Part shown: positions 1-7,520 of the stretch, one piece after another | How the letters are laid out: every line of letters starts with the position of its first letter | How positions within the stretch are numbered: the first letter of the stretch is position 1 | DNA from: Bacteroidales bacterium UBA6401 | GTDB lineage: Bacteria; Bacteroidota; Bacteroidia; Bacteroidales; UBA932 | Length of the DNA stretch: 10,962 bases | Assembly: GCA_002438635.1 (NCBI GenBank) | Contig: DJPX01000043.1 | Location: 1 to 10,962, forward strand | Direction: 5' to 3' | The notes under the pieces: model-generated | The model's input: the letters and a program-made list of their open reading frames with translations, nothing else | Databases searched by the model: none | Told to the model about the DNA's origin: nothing | Program-made: the position numbers and the translations under genes

Positions 1-55
1 ACATCAAAGGTGTTTTTCAGGTTCAAAATTGATCCTTCATGACCTACCACCTATA

Positions 56-140
56 TTTTGTCCGAAAAAACCGCCTTTTCTCGGACAAAAACATAATTTT
101 ACTTATTTTGTCCGAAAATAAGGCCTTTTCAAGGACAAAA
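56..140. repeat. Two tandem 35-bp palindromic units, 50-bp period
   Basis: Unit 1 (56-90) has perfect 10-bp arms, TTTTGTCCGA at 56-65 and TCGGACAAAA at 81-90, around a 15-bp centre. Unit 2 (106-140) begins with the same TTTTGTCCGA, has outer arms TTTTGTCC and GGACAAAA, and can add an inner GAAAA/TTTTC stem beside an AA bulge. The units match at 30 of 35 positions and start exactly 50 bp apart, with a 15-bp AT-rich spacer. In both, the centre carries a GCC followed by TTTTC. This is direct observation. The role is inferred: either tandem operators for a dimeric regulator or members of a dispersed intergenic repeat family. Neither unit is followed by a T-tract, so a terminator is unlikely. Confidence 0.85.
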
Positions 141-509
141 GTAAGAGATAACAACCGCAAGACAAGAAGATGCATCCTGAAAGACTAGCTCCCCCCCTCG
201 GCTCTAGAAGGAGGGCTTGTTTAAAAGAAATGAGAGGGCCCATTTCGAAAGAAATGCAAGGTCCCCTTCGGGGAGTGTAAGTTCTCGAATGAGAAGTTCT
301 TTTTTATTAAGAGTCATACATAAATCTCGCACTTATGTTATTTTTGCTATTGGAAATATGCGTGAAATCCGGATGATAATTCAAAGAATTTTTATCGCTT
401 GTCAAGTGGATTCAGGTGGGTTCCCCTCCCCCAAAAAAATAGTATAGAAAATTAAAGATTAATCTAAAGCCGCCTTTTTTTACGCCTCTTAATAAACATA
501 TATTTTTTG
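141..509. other. Gene-free stretch with a hairpin-rich core (about 195-305)
   Basis: I see no convincing gene here. The core is GC-richer than its surroundings and holds several short perfect hairpins. CCCTC at 195-199 can pair with GAGGG at 211-215 or at 234-238. GAAATG at 227-232 and at 251-256 can each pair with CATTTC at 241-246, the second closing a GAAA tetraloop. TCCCC/GGGGA pair around TTC at 262-274. TTCTC/GAGAA pair around GAAT at 282-295, with six T residues at 300-305. An imperfect 24-bp tandem repeat (219-242, 243-266) shares AAAGAAATG and accounts for part of the pairing. This could be a small RNA or leader ending near 305, or a degraded repeat. Positions 306-509 are AT-rich; a TAnnTTTG match at 339-346 has no -33 partner. 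Confidence 0.4.
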
Positions 510-517
510 TAAATTTG
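510..517 (+). promoter_or_regulatory. -7 box (TAnnTTTG) for rsgA
   Basis: TAAATTTG fits the Bacteroidota primary-sigma -7 consensus TAnnTTTG exactly. It ends only six bases before the rsgA ATG at 524, so transcription would start at or within a few bases of the start codon. No TTG lies at the expected -33 distance. The sequence is AT-rich, so a chance match is possible. Confidence 0.5.
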
Positions 518-523
518 TAAGAT

Positions 524-1480
524 ATGATTAAAGGCGAGGCCATAGTAGTGAAAAATGCCGGAAGCCATTTTGTTTTGGGACTTCTGCCACAGTGGGAATT
601 ATTCCCGGCTGTGCTTCGTGGCCGTGTGCGCCTAAATGCGTCAAATGCTACTAATCCCATAGCAGTGGGAGATAGGGTAGTGTTTGAATATGAAGATACT
701 CCATCCGAAAAACATCCAGCACAGATAACCGGCATCCTACCTCGAAAGAATCATATCGTACGAAAATCCACTAATCTTTCCAGACAATCACACGTAATAG
801 CAGCTAATCTTGACCGCGTTTTTTTGGTTACTACTCTATTTTTCCCAGAAGTAAAACTCCCATTTTTAGATAGGCAGTTAGTGACATGTGAAATGTATAA
901 AATCCCTGCCACCATCGTTTTAAATAAAGTGGACATATATAGGGATGAGGCTTCTGAACAAGTCGAGTACTTTAAATCTATCTATACGAGGGCAGGTTAT
1001 GATGTGGTGGAAACATCTGCAAAAACCACAGAAGGGATAGATACCTTGAGAAAGCTATGCCGTGGGCAAGGCAACTCTTTAGGAATAAATCTTATAAGTG
1101 GAGAATCTGGCGTAGGTAAATCATCTTTAATCAAGGCTATAGACCCTTCGCTTGATCCTAAAATAGGGGACATTAGCATAGCACACCTTCAAGGTAAGCA
1201 CACTACCTCGCTTTATGAAATGTACCCTATATGTACAGGAGGATATATTATTGACACTCCGGGCCTTAGAGCGTTTGGTCTTCAAGGTTTGGAAAAAGAG
1301 GAAATTTATACCTATTTTCCTGAAATGCTTGAAGCCTCACGACATTGCAGATTTACACCATGTTCTCATACGCACGAGCCGGGATGTGCAGTGAAGGAGG
1401 CAGTGGAAAGAGGCGAGATAGCACCGGAAAGGTATAACTCATATCTGGGTATGCTGGAAGAAGATGGTAAATTCCGATGA
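524..1480 (+). CDS. rsgA: Ribosome small-subunit biogenesis GTPase RsgA
   Basis: RsgA is a cytoplasmic GTPase that binds the 30S subunit late in its assembly, checks the decoding centre and helps release RbfA. At 318 residues the protein is of normal length. An OB-fold fills about residues 1-75. The GTPase motifs come in the circularly permuted order typical of the family: NKVD at 134-137 (G4), the P-loop GESGVGKSS at 193-201 (G1), HTTS at 226-229 (G2 region) and DTPG at 244-247 (G3). The C-terminal zinc knuckle is present as C275, C280, H282 and C288, ending in the usual EPGC. The ATG at 524 is supported because the protein begins directly at the first OB strand. No Shine-Dalgarno sequence precedes it, and a -7 box lies just upstream. 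The next gene starts 155 bp downstream with no terminator between, so read-through is possible. Confidence 0.97.
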   Translation: MIKGEAIVVKNAGSHFVLGLLPQWELFPAVLRGRVRLNASNATNPIAVGDRVVFEYEDTPSEKHPAQITGILPRKNHIVRKSTNLSRQSHVIAANLDRVFLVTTLFFPEVKLPFLDRQLVTCEMYKIPATIVLNKVDIYRDEASEQVEYFKSIYTRAGYDVVETSAKTTEGIDTLRKLCRGQGNSLGINLISGESGVGKSSLIKAIDPSLDPKIGDISIAHLQGKHTTSLYEMYPICTGGYIIDTPGLRAFGLQGLEKEEIYTYFPEMLEASRHCRFTPCSHTHEPGCAVKEAVERGEIAPERYNSYLGMLEEDGKFR

Positions 1481-1635
1481 CTACATGTAACGTGAAAAAA
1501 TAAGATGATGCAAGATATTTTTTTTGAAGGTTACTATATACGTTTAAAAGACAACTTATTAAACAGAAAGTCGAAATAGATAATATGTCATGGAAAGCCA
1601 TGTAGGAATGGATGAATACAAATTAACGAAGTAAT

Positions 1636-2580
1636 ATGGAAAGAATACGAAATATAATAGAAGAACTTTTTGATAAAATAGAATTCCCGGACACGCCTAA
1701 TGGACTATATGATCCTTTGCGCTACATGATTGGAATAGGTGGAAAACGTATTCGCCCAACTATATGTCTTCTTTCATATAGTCTATTTAAAGATGAATTC
1801 ACAGAGGAAGTATTAGCTCCAGCTGCGGCGATAGAGATTTTTCACACATTTACTCTTATCCACGATGACATAATGGATCGATCTCCTATGAGACGCGGAC
1901 AGCAGACTGTTTGGAAGAAATGGAATGAAGACACCGCAATCCTTAGTGGCGATGTGATGCTGATAGATGCATATAAAAGGATAGCTCAAGCTCCTAATGA
2001 GTGCCGGGAACAAGTCCTGTCTCTGTTCTCTACAACGGCAGCTCAAGTATGTGAAGGTCAGCAATATGATATGGATTTCGAACAAAGAGATGATGTTAGT
2101 ATGAGCGAATATGAGAAGATGATTGGCCTAAAGACGGCAGTCCTTATAGCCTGCGCAGCACAGATGGGCGCTATAATGGGAAATGCTCCTAAGACCATGC
2201 ATCGGGCTCTATACGATTATGGTTATCAAGTGGGTATGGCTTTTCAAGTGGCTGATGATTATCTCGATGCTTTCGGAGATGAAAAAGTGTTCGGAAAGCC
2301 TATAGGAGGAGACATCTTGCAACAGAAAAAGAGTTGGCTAACCATAAAGGCTTGTTCAAAAACAACAGATCCGAGTGCTTTCATGTCTGTTTTCAGGACT
2401 AAGGACATAGAAAAGGTGAAATCCGTGTATGTTCAGTTGGGCGTTGATCTTGATGCAAGAAATGAAATAGAAAAGTATAATTCGCAGGCTATAAGTATAT
2501 TATGCCAGGCAGGCTTTTCGAATGAACAGATACAAGTGCTAAAGGAATTTGCAGATAGTCTTGTAGGAAGAGTAAAATGA
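1636..2580 (+). CDS. Short-chain polyprenyl diphosphate synthase (trans-isoprenyl family)
   Basis: The enzyme condenses isopentenyl diphosphate with an allylic diphosphate in the cytoplasm, supplying C15-C20 or longer prenyl chains. Its 314 residues show the family hallmarks in order: GGKRIRP at 35-41 (diphosphate binding), the first aspartate motif DDIMD at 77-81 followed by RSPMRRG, GxxxDxxF-type helices, and the second aspartate motif DDYLD at 207-211. Five residues before the first motif sits Phe72; an aromatic there usually limits product length, so a farnesyl or geranylgeranyl product is more likely than a long menaquinone side chain. That is inference from the known chain-length rule, and exact chain length cannot be read from sequence. 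The stop codon overlaps the next start as ATGA. It is the first gene of a tight four-gene run. No clear promoter was found in the 155 bp upstream. Confidence 0.93.
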   Translation: MERIRNIIEELFDKIEFPDTPNGLYDPLRYMIGIGGKRIRPTICLLSYSLFKDEFTEEVLAPAAAIEIFHTFTLIHDDIMDRSPMRRGQQTVWKKWNEDTAILSGDVMLIDAYKRIAQAPNECREQVLSLFSTTAAQVCEGQQYDMDFEQRDDVSMSEYEKMIGLKTAVLIACAAQMGAIMGNAPKTMHRALYDYGYQVGMAFQVADDYLDAFGDEKVFGKPIGGDILQQKKSWLTIKACSKTTDPSAFMSVFRTKDIEKVKSVYVQLGVDLDARNEIEKYNSQAISILCQAGFSNEQIQVLKEFADSLVGRVK

Positions 2581-3827
2581 TGAATAAAAGAGATTTGGAA
2601 ATAATGGCTCCTGCAGGAAATTTCGAATGCCTGCATGCCGCTATTCAAGCCAGAGCTGATTCTGTCTATTTCGGAGTTGGTCGCCTCAATATGCGAAGTC
2701 ACTCGGCTAACAATTTCACTCCTGAGGATTTGACAGAAGTTGTAAATATTTGCAGTAAGGCTGGTGTAAAGACTTATTTGACACTGAATATTTGCCTATA
2801 CCCCGAAGATATTGACGATGCTCGAGAAGTACTGGAAAAAGCTAAAAGCGCAGGGGTCAGTGCGGTGATAGCCTCTGATATGGCTGCTATACTGATGTGC
2901 AGAGAACTTGGATTAGAGGTACATATTTCCACGCAATTATCCATATCGAACGCATTGGCCTTGAAGTTTTATGCCCAGTGGGCAGATGTGGTGGTGCTTG
3001 CCCGTGAGCTTAATTTAGGCCAAGTCAGAAGTATATACGATACGATTGTGCGAGAGGGTATTAAGGGCCCATCGGGTGAACTTGTCCGAATAGAGATGTT
3101 TGCCCACGGAGCTTTGTGTATGGCTATAAGTGGCAAGTGCTACCTTAGTTTGCATGCCTATGGGGCATCGGCCAATCGTGGCGAGTGTTATCAGATATGT
3201 CGTCGTGGCTATGAAGTGACTGACCTCGAAACCGGGAATAAACTCGATATAGATAATAAATACATAATGTCCCCTAAGGACCTATGCACTATAGAATTTA
3301 TGGACAAAATTATAGATGCTGGAGTAAAGGTCTTTAAGATAGAGGGAAGGGCAAGAAGCGCCGAATATGTCAAGCGGTGCGTTTCTTGTTACAGACAGGC
3401 GGCGGATGCAGTATGTGAGGGTAGGTACACGCCAGAATTGGCATCAGAACTAAAAGATAAATTAAGCGAAGTTTTCAATCGTGGCTTTTGGGATGGGTAT
3501 TATCAGGGGGCTTATTTAGGGCAGTGGAGCGAAGTTTATGGCAGTCAGGCTAAATTGAAAAAGGTTTATGTCGGGAAGGTGACCAATTGGTTCGACAAAA
3601 TAGGGGTGGCGGAAATCCTAGTGGAAAGCGCGCCTATGGAGATGGGAGATAAACTCCTTGCGATAGGTCGAACTACCGGCGTGGAAGAGTTTACGGTGGA
3701 GGATGTCCGCGTCGATTTTCAAAGTGTTCAAAAAGTGGAAAAGGGAGTTCGCTGCTCTGTAGCGGTACCTTCTGGAATTCGTTTAAAACGAGGTGATAAG
3801 ATATATAAATGGGAGGAAAATATATGA
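2577..3827 (+). CDS. U32 family protein, probable tRNA/rRNA hydroxylation enzyme
   Basis: Although named peptidases, characterised bacterial U32 proteins such as TrhP (YegQ) and RlhA (YdcP) are needed to hydroxylate tRNA wobble uridine or 23S rRNA cytidine. This 416-residue protein has the U32 signature at 173-191 (E173, F175, G178, C181, G186, C188, S191). It also has four cysteines, C181, C188, C204 and C208, placed as in the proposed iron-sulfur site, and the conserved KIEGR at 254-258. A TIM-barrel-like domain covers about 8-290 and a C-terminal beta-barrel about 328-413. The length fits single-module TrhP-like members rather than longer RlhA-like ones, so TrhP is my first choice but not proven. 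The start overlaps the preceding stop as ATGA; a second in-frame ATG at 2580 gives a protein one residue shorter. The 3' end overlaps the protease start by 4 bp. Confidence 0.88.
   Translation: MMNKRDLEIMAPAGNFECLHAAIQARADSVYFGVGRLNMRSHSANNFTPEDLTEVVNICSKAGVKTYLTLNICLYPEDIDDAREVLEKAKSAGVSAVIASDMAAILMCRELGLEVHISTQLSISNALALKFYAQWADVVVLARELNLGQVRSIYDTIVREGIKGPSGELVRIEMFAHGALCMAISGKCYLSLHAYGASANRGECYQICRRGYEVTDLETGNKLDIDNKYIMSPKDLCTIEFMDKIIDAGVKVFKIEGRARSAEYVKRCVSCYRQAADAVCEGRYTPELASELKDKLSEVFNRGFWDGYYQGAYLGQWSEVYGSQAKLKKVYVGKVTNWFDKIGVAEILVESAPMEMGDKLLAIGRTTGVEEFTVEDVRVDFQSVQKVEKGVRCSVAVPSGIRLKRGDKIYKWEENI
3812..3816 (+). promoter_or_regulatory. Shine-Dalgarno GGAGG for the S41 protease
   Basis: GGAGG sits seven bases before the ATG at 3824. 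It decides between two candidate starts: the in-frame ATG at 3809 lies upstream of it and would put five extra residues ahead of the signal peptide. A clear Shine-Dalgarno is unusual in Bacteroidota and stands out here. It may help re-initiation by ribosomes finishing the U32 gene. Confidence 0.6.
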
Positions 3828-5317
3828 AAAGATGGATAAGTGCTGCATTTTTATTTGTGGCAGTAGTGAGCATGTCATACGCTCAATCGAAAGATTTTAG
3901 ATTGGGCCGATGGATAGAAATACAAAATGCTATTATTAAAGAACTTGATAAATCTTATGTGGATACTCTTCCCATAACTAAGATGGAGAGGGCTTCCATC
4001 GATGCTATGCTCTCTCAACTTGATCCATATACTGTCTATGTGCCTGAAGATGAGGTGGAAGATTTTTCTTTAATGATAGGAGGAATTTATGGCGGGATAG
4101 GTGCTATAATCTACAAGCCGGAGGGTGAGAATGTTTATATTAATGAGCCATACGATGGTTCACCTTGTCTTAAATCTGGATTAGAGTCGGGCGATCAAAT
4201 TCTCAAGATTAACGGAGAAGATGTAAAGCCTCTTGACTCTAAAGCCTGCTCGGAGAAAATGAAGGGACAGCCGGGTTCCGTAGTCGAATTTTTAGTAAAG
4301 AAGGTTAATACTTCCGATACATTGAAGGTTAAGGTGCGTCGTGAATTGATACATCTGCCTGATATAAAGTACGCCGGGATGATCGCTCCTAAGACAGGTT
4401 ATATACTTCAAACAGGCTTTACGGAAGGTGTGGCAGATACGATGCGGGTGAAAGTTAATCAACTTAAGGCTCAAGGAATGGAAAAACTTATACTCGATCT
4501 TCGTGGAAATGGAGGTGGACTTCTTAAGGAGGCCGTAGAGATAGTGTCGATTTTCGTGCCGGAAAACTCACTTGTAGTTACTTCGCGAGATAGAGACGGA
4601 AAAGATGTGGAAGTCTATAGAACGCAGAAGGCTCCATTGGCCGAAAAAATGAAATTGGTCGTGCTAGTCGATGGTGGTTCAGCCTCTTCTTCGGAGATAG
4701 TGAGTGGGGCACTTCAAGACCTAGATCGCGCAACGATAATGGGTACACGAACTTTCGGTAAGGGACTTGTGCAGAGTGTAAGACCGCTTCCTTTTGGGGG
4801 CCAATTAAAACTTACTGTGGCCAAGTACTACACTCCTTCCGGGCGTTGTGTTCAGGCTATAGATTATTCGCATCGTAATCCAGATGGCAGTGTGGGGCAC
4901 ATTCCTGATTCTTTAACCCATGAATTTAAAACCGTAAGTGGACGAATTGTTCGAGATGGTGGAGGTATAACTCCAGACGTGCAAATTGAATCTCCTAAAT
5001 ATGATGATATAGTTTATTCTTTGGTAATGAGCGGTTTGGTTGACCAATACGCTCTTCACTATAAGACTACTCATTCTTCAATAGCACCAGCGGATGAGTT
5101 TCAGTTCGATGATTTTGATGATTTTATATCTTACATTTTGCCATTTGTCACAGAAGAGGCGGCGGAAAATGTAAAAACTTTAGATCACTCTCAGATAAAG
5201 CCGTTTATAGAAGAAGAGATAATAGTCCGCTATTATGGTCAGCACGAGGCTAATAAACAGAGGCTTAAGTATGATACTCAACTTCAGCAGGCTCTAAAGG
5301 CAAAAACAGTACTATGA
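3824..5317 (+). CDS. Exported S41 carboxy-terminal processing protease with PDZ domain
   Basis: This is a CtpA/Prc-type serine protease that trims or degrades envelope proteins from their C-termini. From the chosen start it has 497 residues. A signal peptide covers 1-20, with a hydrophobic core and an S-Y-A cleavage site before Gln21, so it acts in the periplasm. A PDZ domain lies at about 81-160. The S41 core contains LILDLRGNGGG at 222-232, the nucleophile loop GGSASSSEI at 284-292 with Ser288 as the likely catalytic serine, and FGKG at 311-314 with Lys313 as the general base, so the protease appears active. About 100 further residues follow the core. The ATG at 3824 is preferred over 3809 because it gives a clean signal peptide, overlaps the U32 stop as ATGA and has a GGAGG at the right distance. 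Its 3' end overlaps rdgB by 4 bp. Confidence 0.93.
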   Translation: MKRWISAAFLFVAVVSMSYAQSKDFRLGRWIEIQNAIIKELDKSYVDTLPITKMERASIDAMLSQLDPYTVYVPEDEVEDFSLMIGGIYGGIGAIIYKPEGENVYINEPYDGSPCLKSGLESGDQILKINGEDVKPLDSKACSEKMKGQPGSVVEFLVKKVNTSDTLKVKVRRELIHLPDIKYAGMIAPKTGYILQTGFTEGVADTMRVKVNQLKAQGMEKLILDLRGNGGGLLKEAVEIVSIFVPENSLVVTSRDRDGKDVEVYRTQKAPLAEKMKLVVLVDGGSASSSEIVSGALQDLDRATIMGTRTFGKGLVQSVRPLPFGGQLKLTVAKYYTPSGRCVQAIDYSHRNPDGSVGHIPDSLTHEFKTVSGRIVRDGGGITPDVQIESPKYDDIVYSLVMSGLVDQYALHYKTTHSSIAPADEFQFDDFDDFISYILPFVTEEAAENVKTLDHSQIKPFIEEEIIVRYYGQHEANKQRLKYDTQLQQALKAKTVL

Positions 5318-5916
5318 CAACTCCGCTTAAACTCGTATTCGCTACAGGTAACAAAGGAAAACTGCGTGAAGCACGTGAAATCTTGGGATCAGGATTCCAA
5401 GTAGAAAGTCCACAGCAAGAAGGTATCAACGGTGAGGCCGAGGAAACCGGCTCTACATTGGAGGAGAATAGCCTTTTGAAGGCTCAATATGTGGCTTCCC
5501 GCCTGCCCCAAGATGCTATTTGCTTTGCGGATGACTCCGGACTTGAAGTGGATGCTTTAGGGGGTGCACCAGGAGTTTATACAGCCAGATATGCTGGGCC
5601 GCAGTGTGATTTCAACGCCAATATGGATAAACTCCTAAAGGAATTGGCCCAAAAAGGGGATGTGCCGCGCACCGCAAGGTTCGTGTGTGTTGTGACTCTA
5701 ATTTGTCACAGCGAAGTCCATCAATTTAAAGGCATCCTCGAAGGAACTATTGCATACGAGAAAATGGGAGATAAGGGATTCGGCTATGATCCGGTGTTTA
5801 TCCCTAACGATTATCCTAATCTCACACTTGCTCAGATAGGGGAGAAATTAAAAAATACTATCTCGCATAGGTACAGGGCCTTATCTGCCATGCGTGAGAA
5901 GTTAGTCGCCGAATAA
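5314..5916 (+). CDS. rdgB: XTP/dITP diphosphatase (non-canonical purine NTP pyrophosphatase)
   Basis: RdgB (Ham1 family) hydrolyses dITP, dXTP and ITP to monophosphates in the cytoplasm, keeping deaminated purines out of DNA and RNA. The 200-residue protein is full length. It carries TGNKGK at 11-16 (triphosphate binding), ADDSGLEVDALGGAPGVYTA at 72-91 with the conserved DD pair at 73-74, GFGYDP at 155-160 (base recognition) and SHR at 184-186. Its ATG overlaps the protease TGA, making it the last gene of the ATGA-linked run. Its final 15 bases overlap the end of recO on the other strand, and I see no T-tailed hairpin after it. Transcripts would therefore run into recO antisense unless termination is factor-dependent. 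Confidence 0.97.
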   Translation: MTTPLKLVFATGNKGKLREAREILGSGFQVESPQQEGINGEAEETGSTLEENSLLKAQYVASRLPQDAICFADDSGLEVDALGGAPGVYTARYAGPQCDFNANMDKLLKELAQKGDVPRTARFVCVVTLICHSEVHQFKGILEGTIAYEKMGDKGFGYDPVFIPNDYPNLTLAQIGEKLKNTISHRYRALSAMREKLVAE

Positions 5917-6561
5917 CTCTTTTAGAACGCTTAAGGATTTGATATCGAGTCTGATGTCCAAATGATAGCTGAGATAATGTATTAAGATTTCAGCTATTTC
6001 ACTACGCTCTTTTCCTGTAAGAGGGTAGAGCATAAATGAGGTGAAGTCAAGGTGTAAGAGTTTTTGAAGGTCTTCGTAGTGCTTTTCTGCAAATGGGGCA
6101 ATGCTTTCATCGTCTGCTTTAAACCCCAGAATTGAAGCATATTGAAGAAGAAACCATAGATGAAAAGAGGAAAAATCTTCTTGCATAGAATCAAGAGTGT
6201 AAATCATTTTTTTATACCACTCGTAAAGTCCCTCCTCATTACTACCATCCCTAAGACTTCTATAAAGCACTTCGCTTAAAAATAGTGTTATGGCATTCTT
6301 GCGAAGGTCACTTCTTAGAGAAGAAAGCGGAGTTATAGCCTGAATTTCTTTAGCTCGCCATAGCTGCGATTTAGGATTTTCCGTAATCTTGCAAGATAGG
6401 ATATTAAGCGGAAGAAATGATGATATGCTTGTACTTTTCCCTATGCTGGTTATAAAACTTTTCCGTCCATATTCACGGCTAAGTGTATGGATAACTATGG
6501 AAGAATCACCTACTTTAGTATAGGCAATTAGTATCAATTCTATTTCACTTGTTCGCCCCAT
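5902..6561 (-). CDS. recO: DNA repair protein RecO
   Basis: RecO works with RecR (and RecF) to load RecA onto SSB-coated single-stranded DNA during gap repair, and it anneals complementary strands. The protein has 219 residues, somewhat shorter than the E. coli protein. The N-terminal OB-fold starts at once (I7 to about 75), with the typical pattern of a short strand, a Gly-Asp-Ser turn at 18-20, and HTLSREYGR at 25-33. A helical C-terminal domain follows and ends in the typical IKSLSVLKELF. I see no cysteine zinc site, which many RecO proteins have; only C57 is present. Identity rests on overall pattern, since RecO has no catalytic motif. The start lies three bases after the transporter stop, so the two genes form an operon. 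The 3' end overlaps rdgB by 15 bp, tail to tail. Confidence 0.88.
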   Translation of the reverse strand: MGRTSEIELILIAYTKVGDSSIVIHTLSREYGRKSFITSIGKSTSISSFLPLNILSCKITENPKSQLWRAKEIQAITPLSSLRSDLRKNAITLFLSEVLYRSLRDGSNEEGLYEWYKKMIYTLDSMQEDFSSFHLWFLLQYASILGFKADDESIAPFAEKHYEDLQKLLHLDFTSFMLYPLTGKERSEIAEILIHYLSYHLDIRLDIKSLSVLKELFGD

Positions 6562-6564
6562 TTT

Positions 6565-7425
6565 TTACCTAGAGCCTAAAAGGAGAAGCATCATCCCCAT
6601 CATAAGTACTACGATATTGATAGATTTACGCGCGATATTTTTCTCTTTGAAAAATAATGCACCGGCGATGAAGGTAACTAAAACAGAGCATCTTCTAAGA
6701 AGGGAAACGACAGAAAGCAGTGCTCCTTGCTGTTTTATTGCAAAGAAATAAAGCGCATCTGCTCCGGTGATAAGTACTGCTATTAGAACCAATGTCCAGT
6801 CCCAGTGTATGCTCATCCGCTCAATATCTTTTTTTCGGGCCAATTGATACACGCCAATACATACTCCTAGTAGCAGTGTGATATATAGATTACCCCAACT
6901 TTGCACGAACAGCGGCTCGAATCCAGTAATTATGTGCTTGTCGTACAATGCGCTGACTACGCCACTAACTATGGATATGCACATTGCTGCCATACCCTTA
7001 TTGCTTTTAAAGGTGATGCCTTCTTGATGGTTAGATCCTGTTAGCAGGCCAAGTGCCGCAAGAGCAGTTACTACGCCGGCCCATTGAAGCGCATTCAATC
7101 TTTCTCCGAAAAGAATAATGGAAAAAATTACCACAAGAAAAGGGCGCGTCGCTTTAAGTGTGCTTACTGTGGTGATAGGAAGTAATTTGAGTGCTATCAT
7201 ACCACTAATCCACGATGTTGTAACGATTATGGCTTTAATCAATAAAAGCAGGTGGGAGTGCAGCGTGCTATCGTACTTGAAAAGCCATGGGGATAATAGT
7301 ATAGTAGATAAAGCCGTCGCAACGAACAGTACTTGAAGTATTCCATTTTTCTCTGTAGCTTTCTTTTTGGCGATATCATATAGACCTAAAAGCAGGGCAG
7401 AGCCTAGTGCTAAATATAACCACAT
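6565..7425 (-). CDS. EamA/DMT-family membrane transporter
   Basis: This is an inner-membrane protein of the drug/metabolite transporter superfamily. The 286 residues form about ten hydrophobic helices as two EamA repeats, roughly residues 2-130 and 143-284, separated by a hydrophilic stretch near 131-143. Each repeat ends with the family's characteristic charged turn before the last helix: FGERLN at 106-111 and FFKEKN at 258-263. The N-terminus is hydrophobic with no cleavage site, as expected. Substrates of this family range over amino acids, nucleosides, sugars and drugs, and nothing here predicts which applies. It lies directly upstream of recO in one transcription unit, which is probably co-expression rather than joint function. 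The ATG is preceded by a purine-rich AGAAAAG and, further up, a -7 box. Confidence 0.88.
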   Translation of the reverse strand: MWLYLALGSALLLGLYDIAKKKATEKNGILQVLFVATALSTILLSPWLFKYDSTLHSHLLLLIKAIIVTTSWISGMIALKLLPITTVSTLKATRPFLVVIFSIILFGERLNALQWAGVVTALAALGLLTGSNHQEGITFKSNKGMAAMCISIVSGVVSALYDKHIITGFEPLFVQSWGNLYITLLLGVCIGVYQLARKKDIERMSIHWDWTLVLIAVLITGADALYFFAIKQQGALLSVVSLLRRCSVLVTFIAGALFFKEKNIARKSINIVVLMMGMMLLLLGSR

Positions 7426-7445
7426 TCTTTTCTCGTTTTAGAATG

Positions 7446-7453
7446 CAAATGTA
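7446..7453 (-). promoter_or_regulatory. -7 box (TACATTTG) for the transporter-recO operon
   Basis: On the minus strand TACATTTG matches TAnnTTTG and lies 20 bases before the transporter ATG, implying a short leader of about 15-17 bases. No TTG sits at the -33 distance, so the call rests on the -7 match and its position. Confidence 0.45.
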
Positions 7454-7520
7454 GCCATTATTATCGATTAATTAGTATTTTTGTTTGTTTTATCTTTTGC
7501 GTATTGGAATATGAGGCTGT

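Noticed and set aside
217..447. Open frame of 76 codons on the plus strand upstream of rsgA.
   Set aside because: It runs through the hairpin cluster, its basic, low-complexity start comes from the 24-bp tandem duplication, no family is recognised and no promoter fits its start.
412..735. Minus-strand frame of 107 codons across the start of rsgA.
   Set aside because: It overlaps the well-supported rsgA reading frame and its composition is that of an antisense shadow.
1539..1546. TACGTTTA considered as a -7 box for the polyprenyl synthetase.
   Set aside because: The last consensus base is wrong and the nearest upstream TTTG is only 12 bp away instead of about 19-21.
1589..1602. CATGG-AAAG-CCATG hairpin before the polyprenyl synthetase gene.
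   Set aside because: A five-pair stem with no T-run is expected by chance in a gap of this size and has no clear role.
3809..3823. Earlier ATG at 3809 as the start of the S41 protease.
   Set aside because: It would precede its own ribosome binding site and add five residues before a well-formed signal peptide; the ATG at 3824 fits better.
5965..5997. Perfect 8-bp inverted repeat ATAGCTGA/TCAGCTAT with a 17-base loop in the 3' part of recO, considered as a terminator for rdgB.
   Set aside because: The loop is long, no T-run follows on either strand, and the sequence is explained by recO coding.
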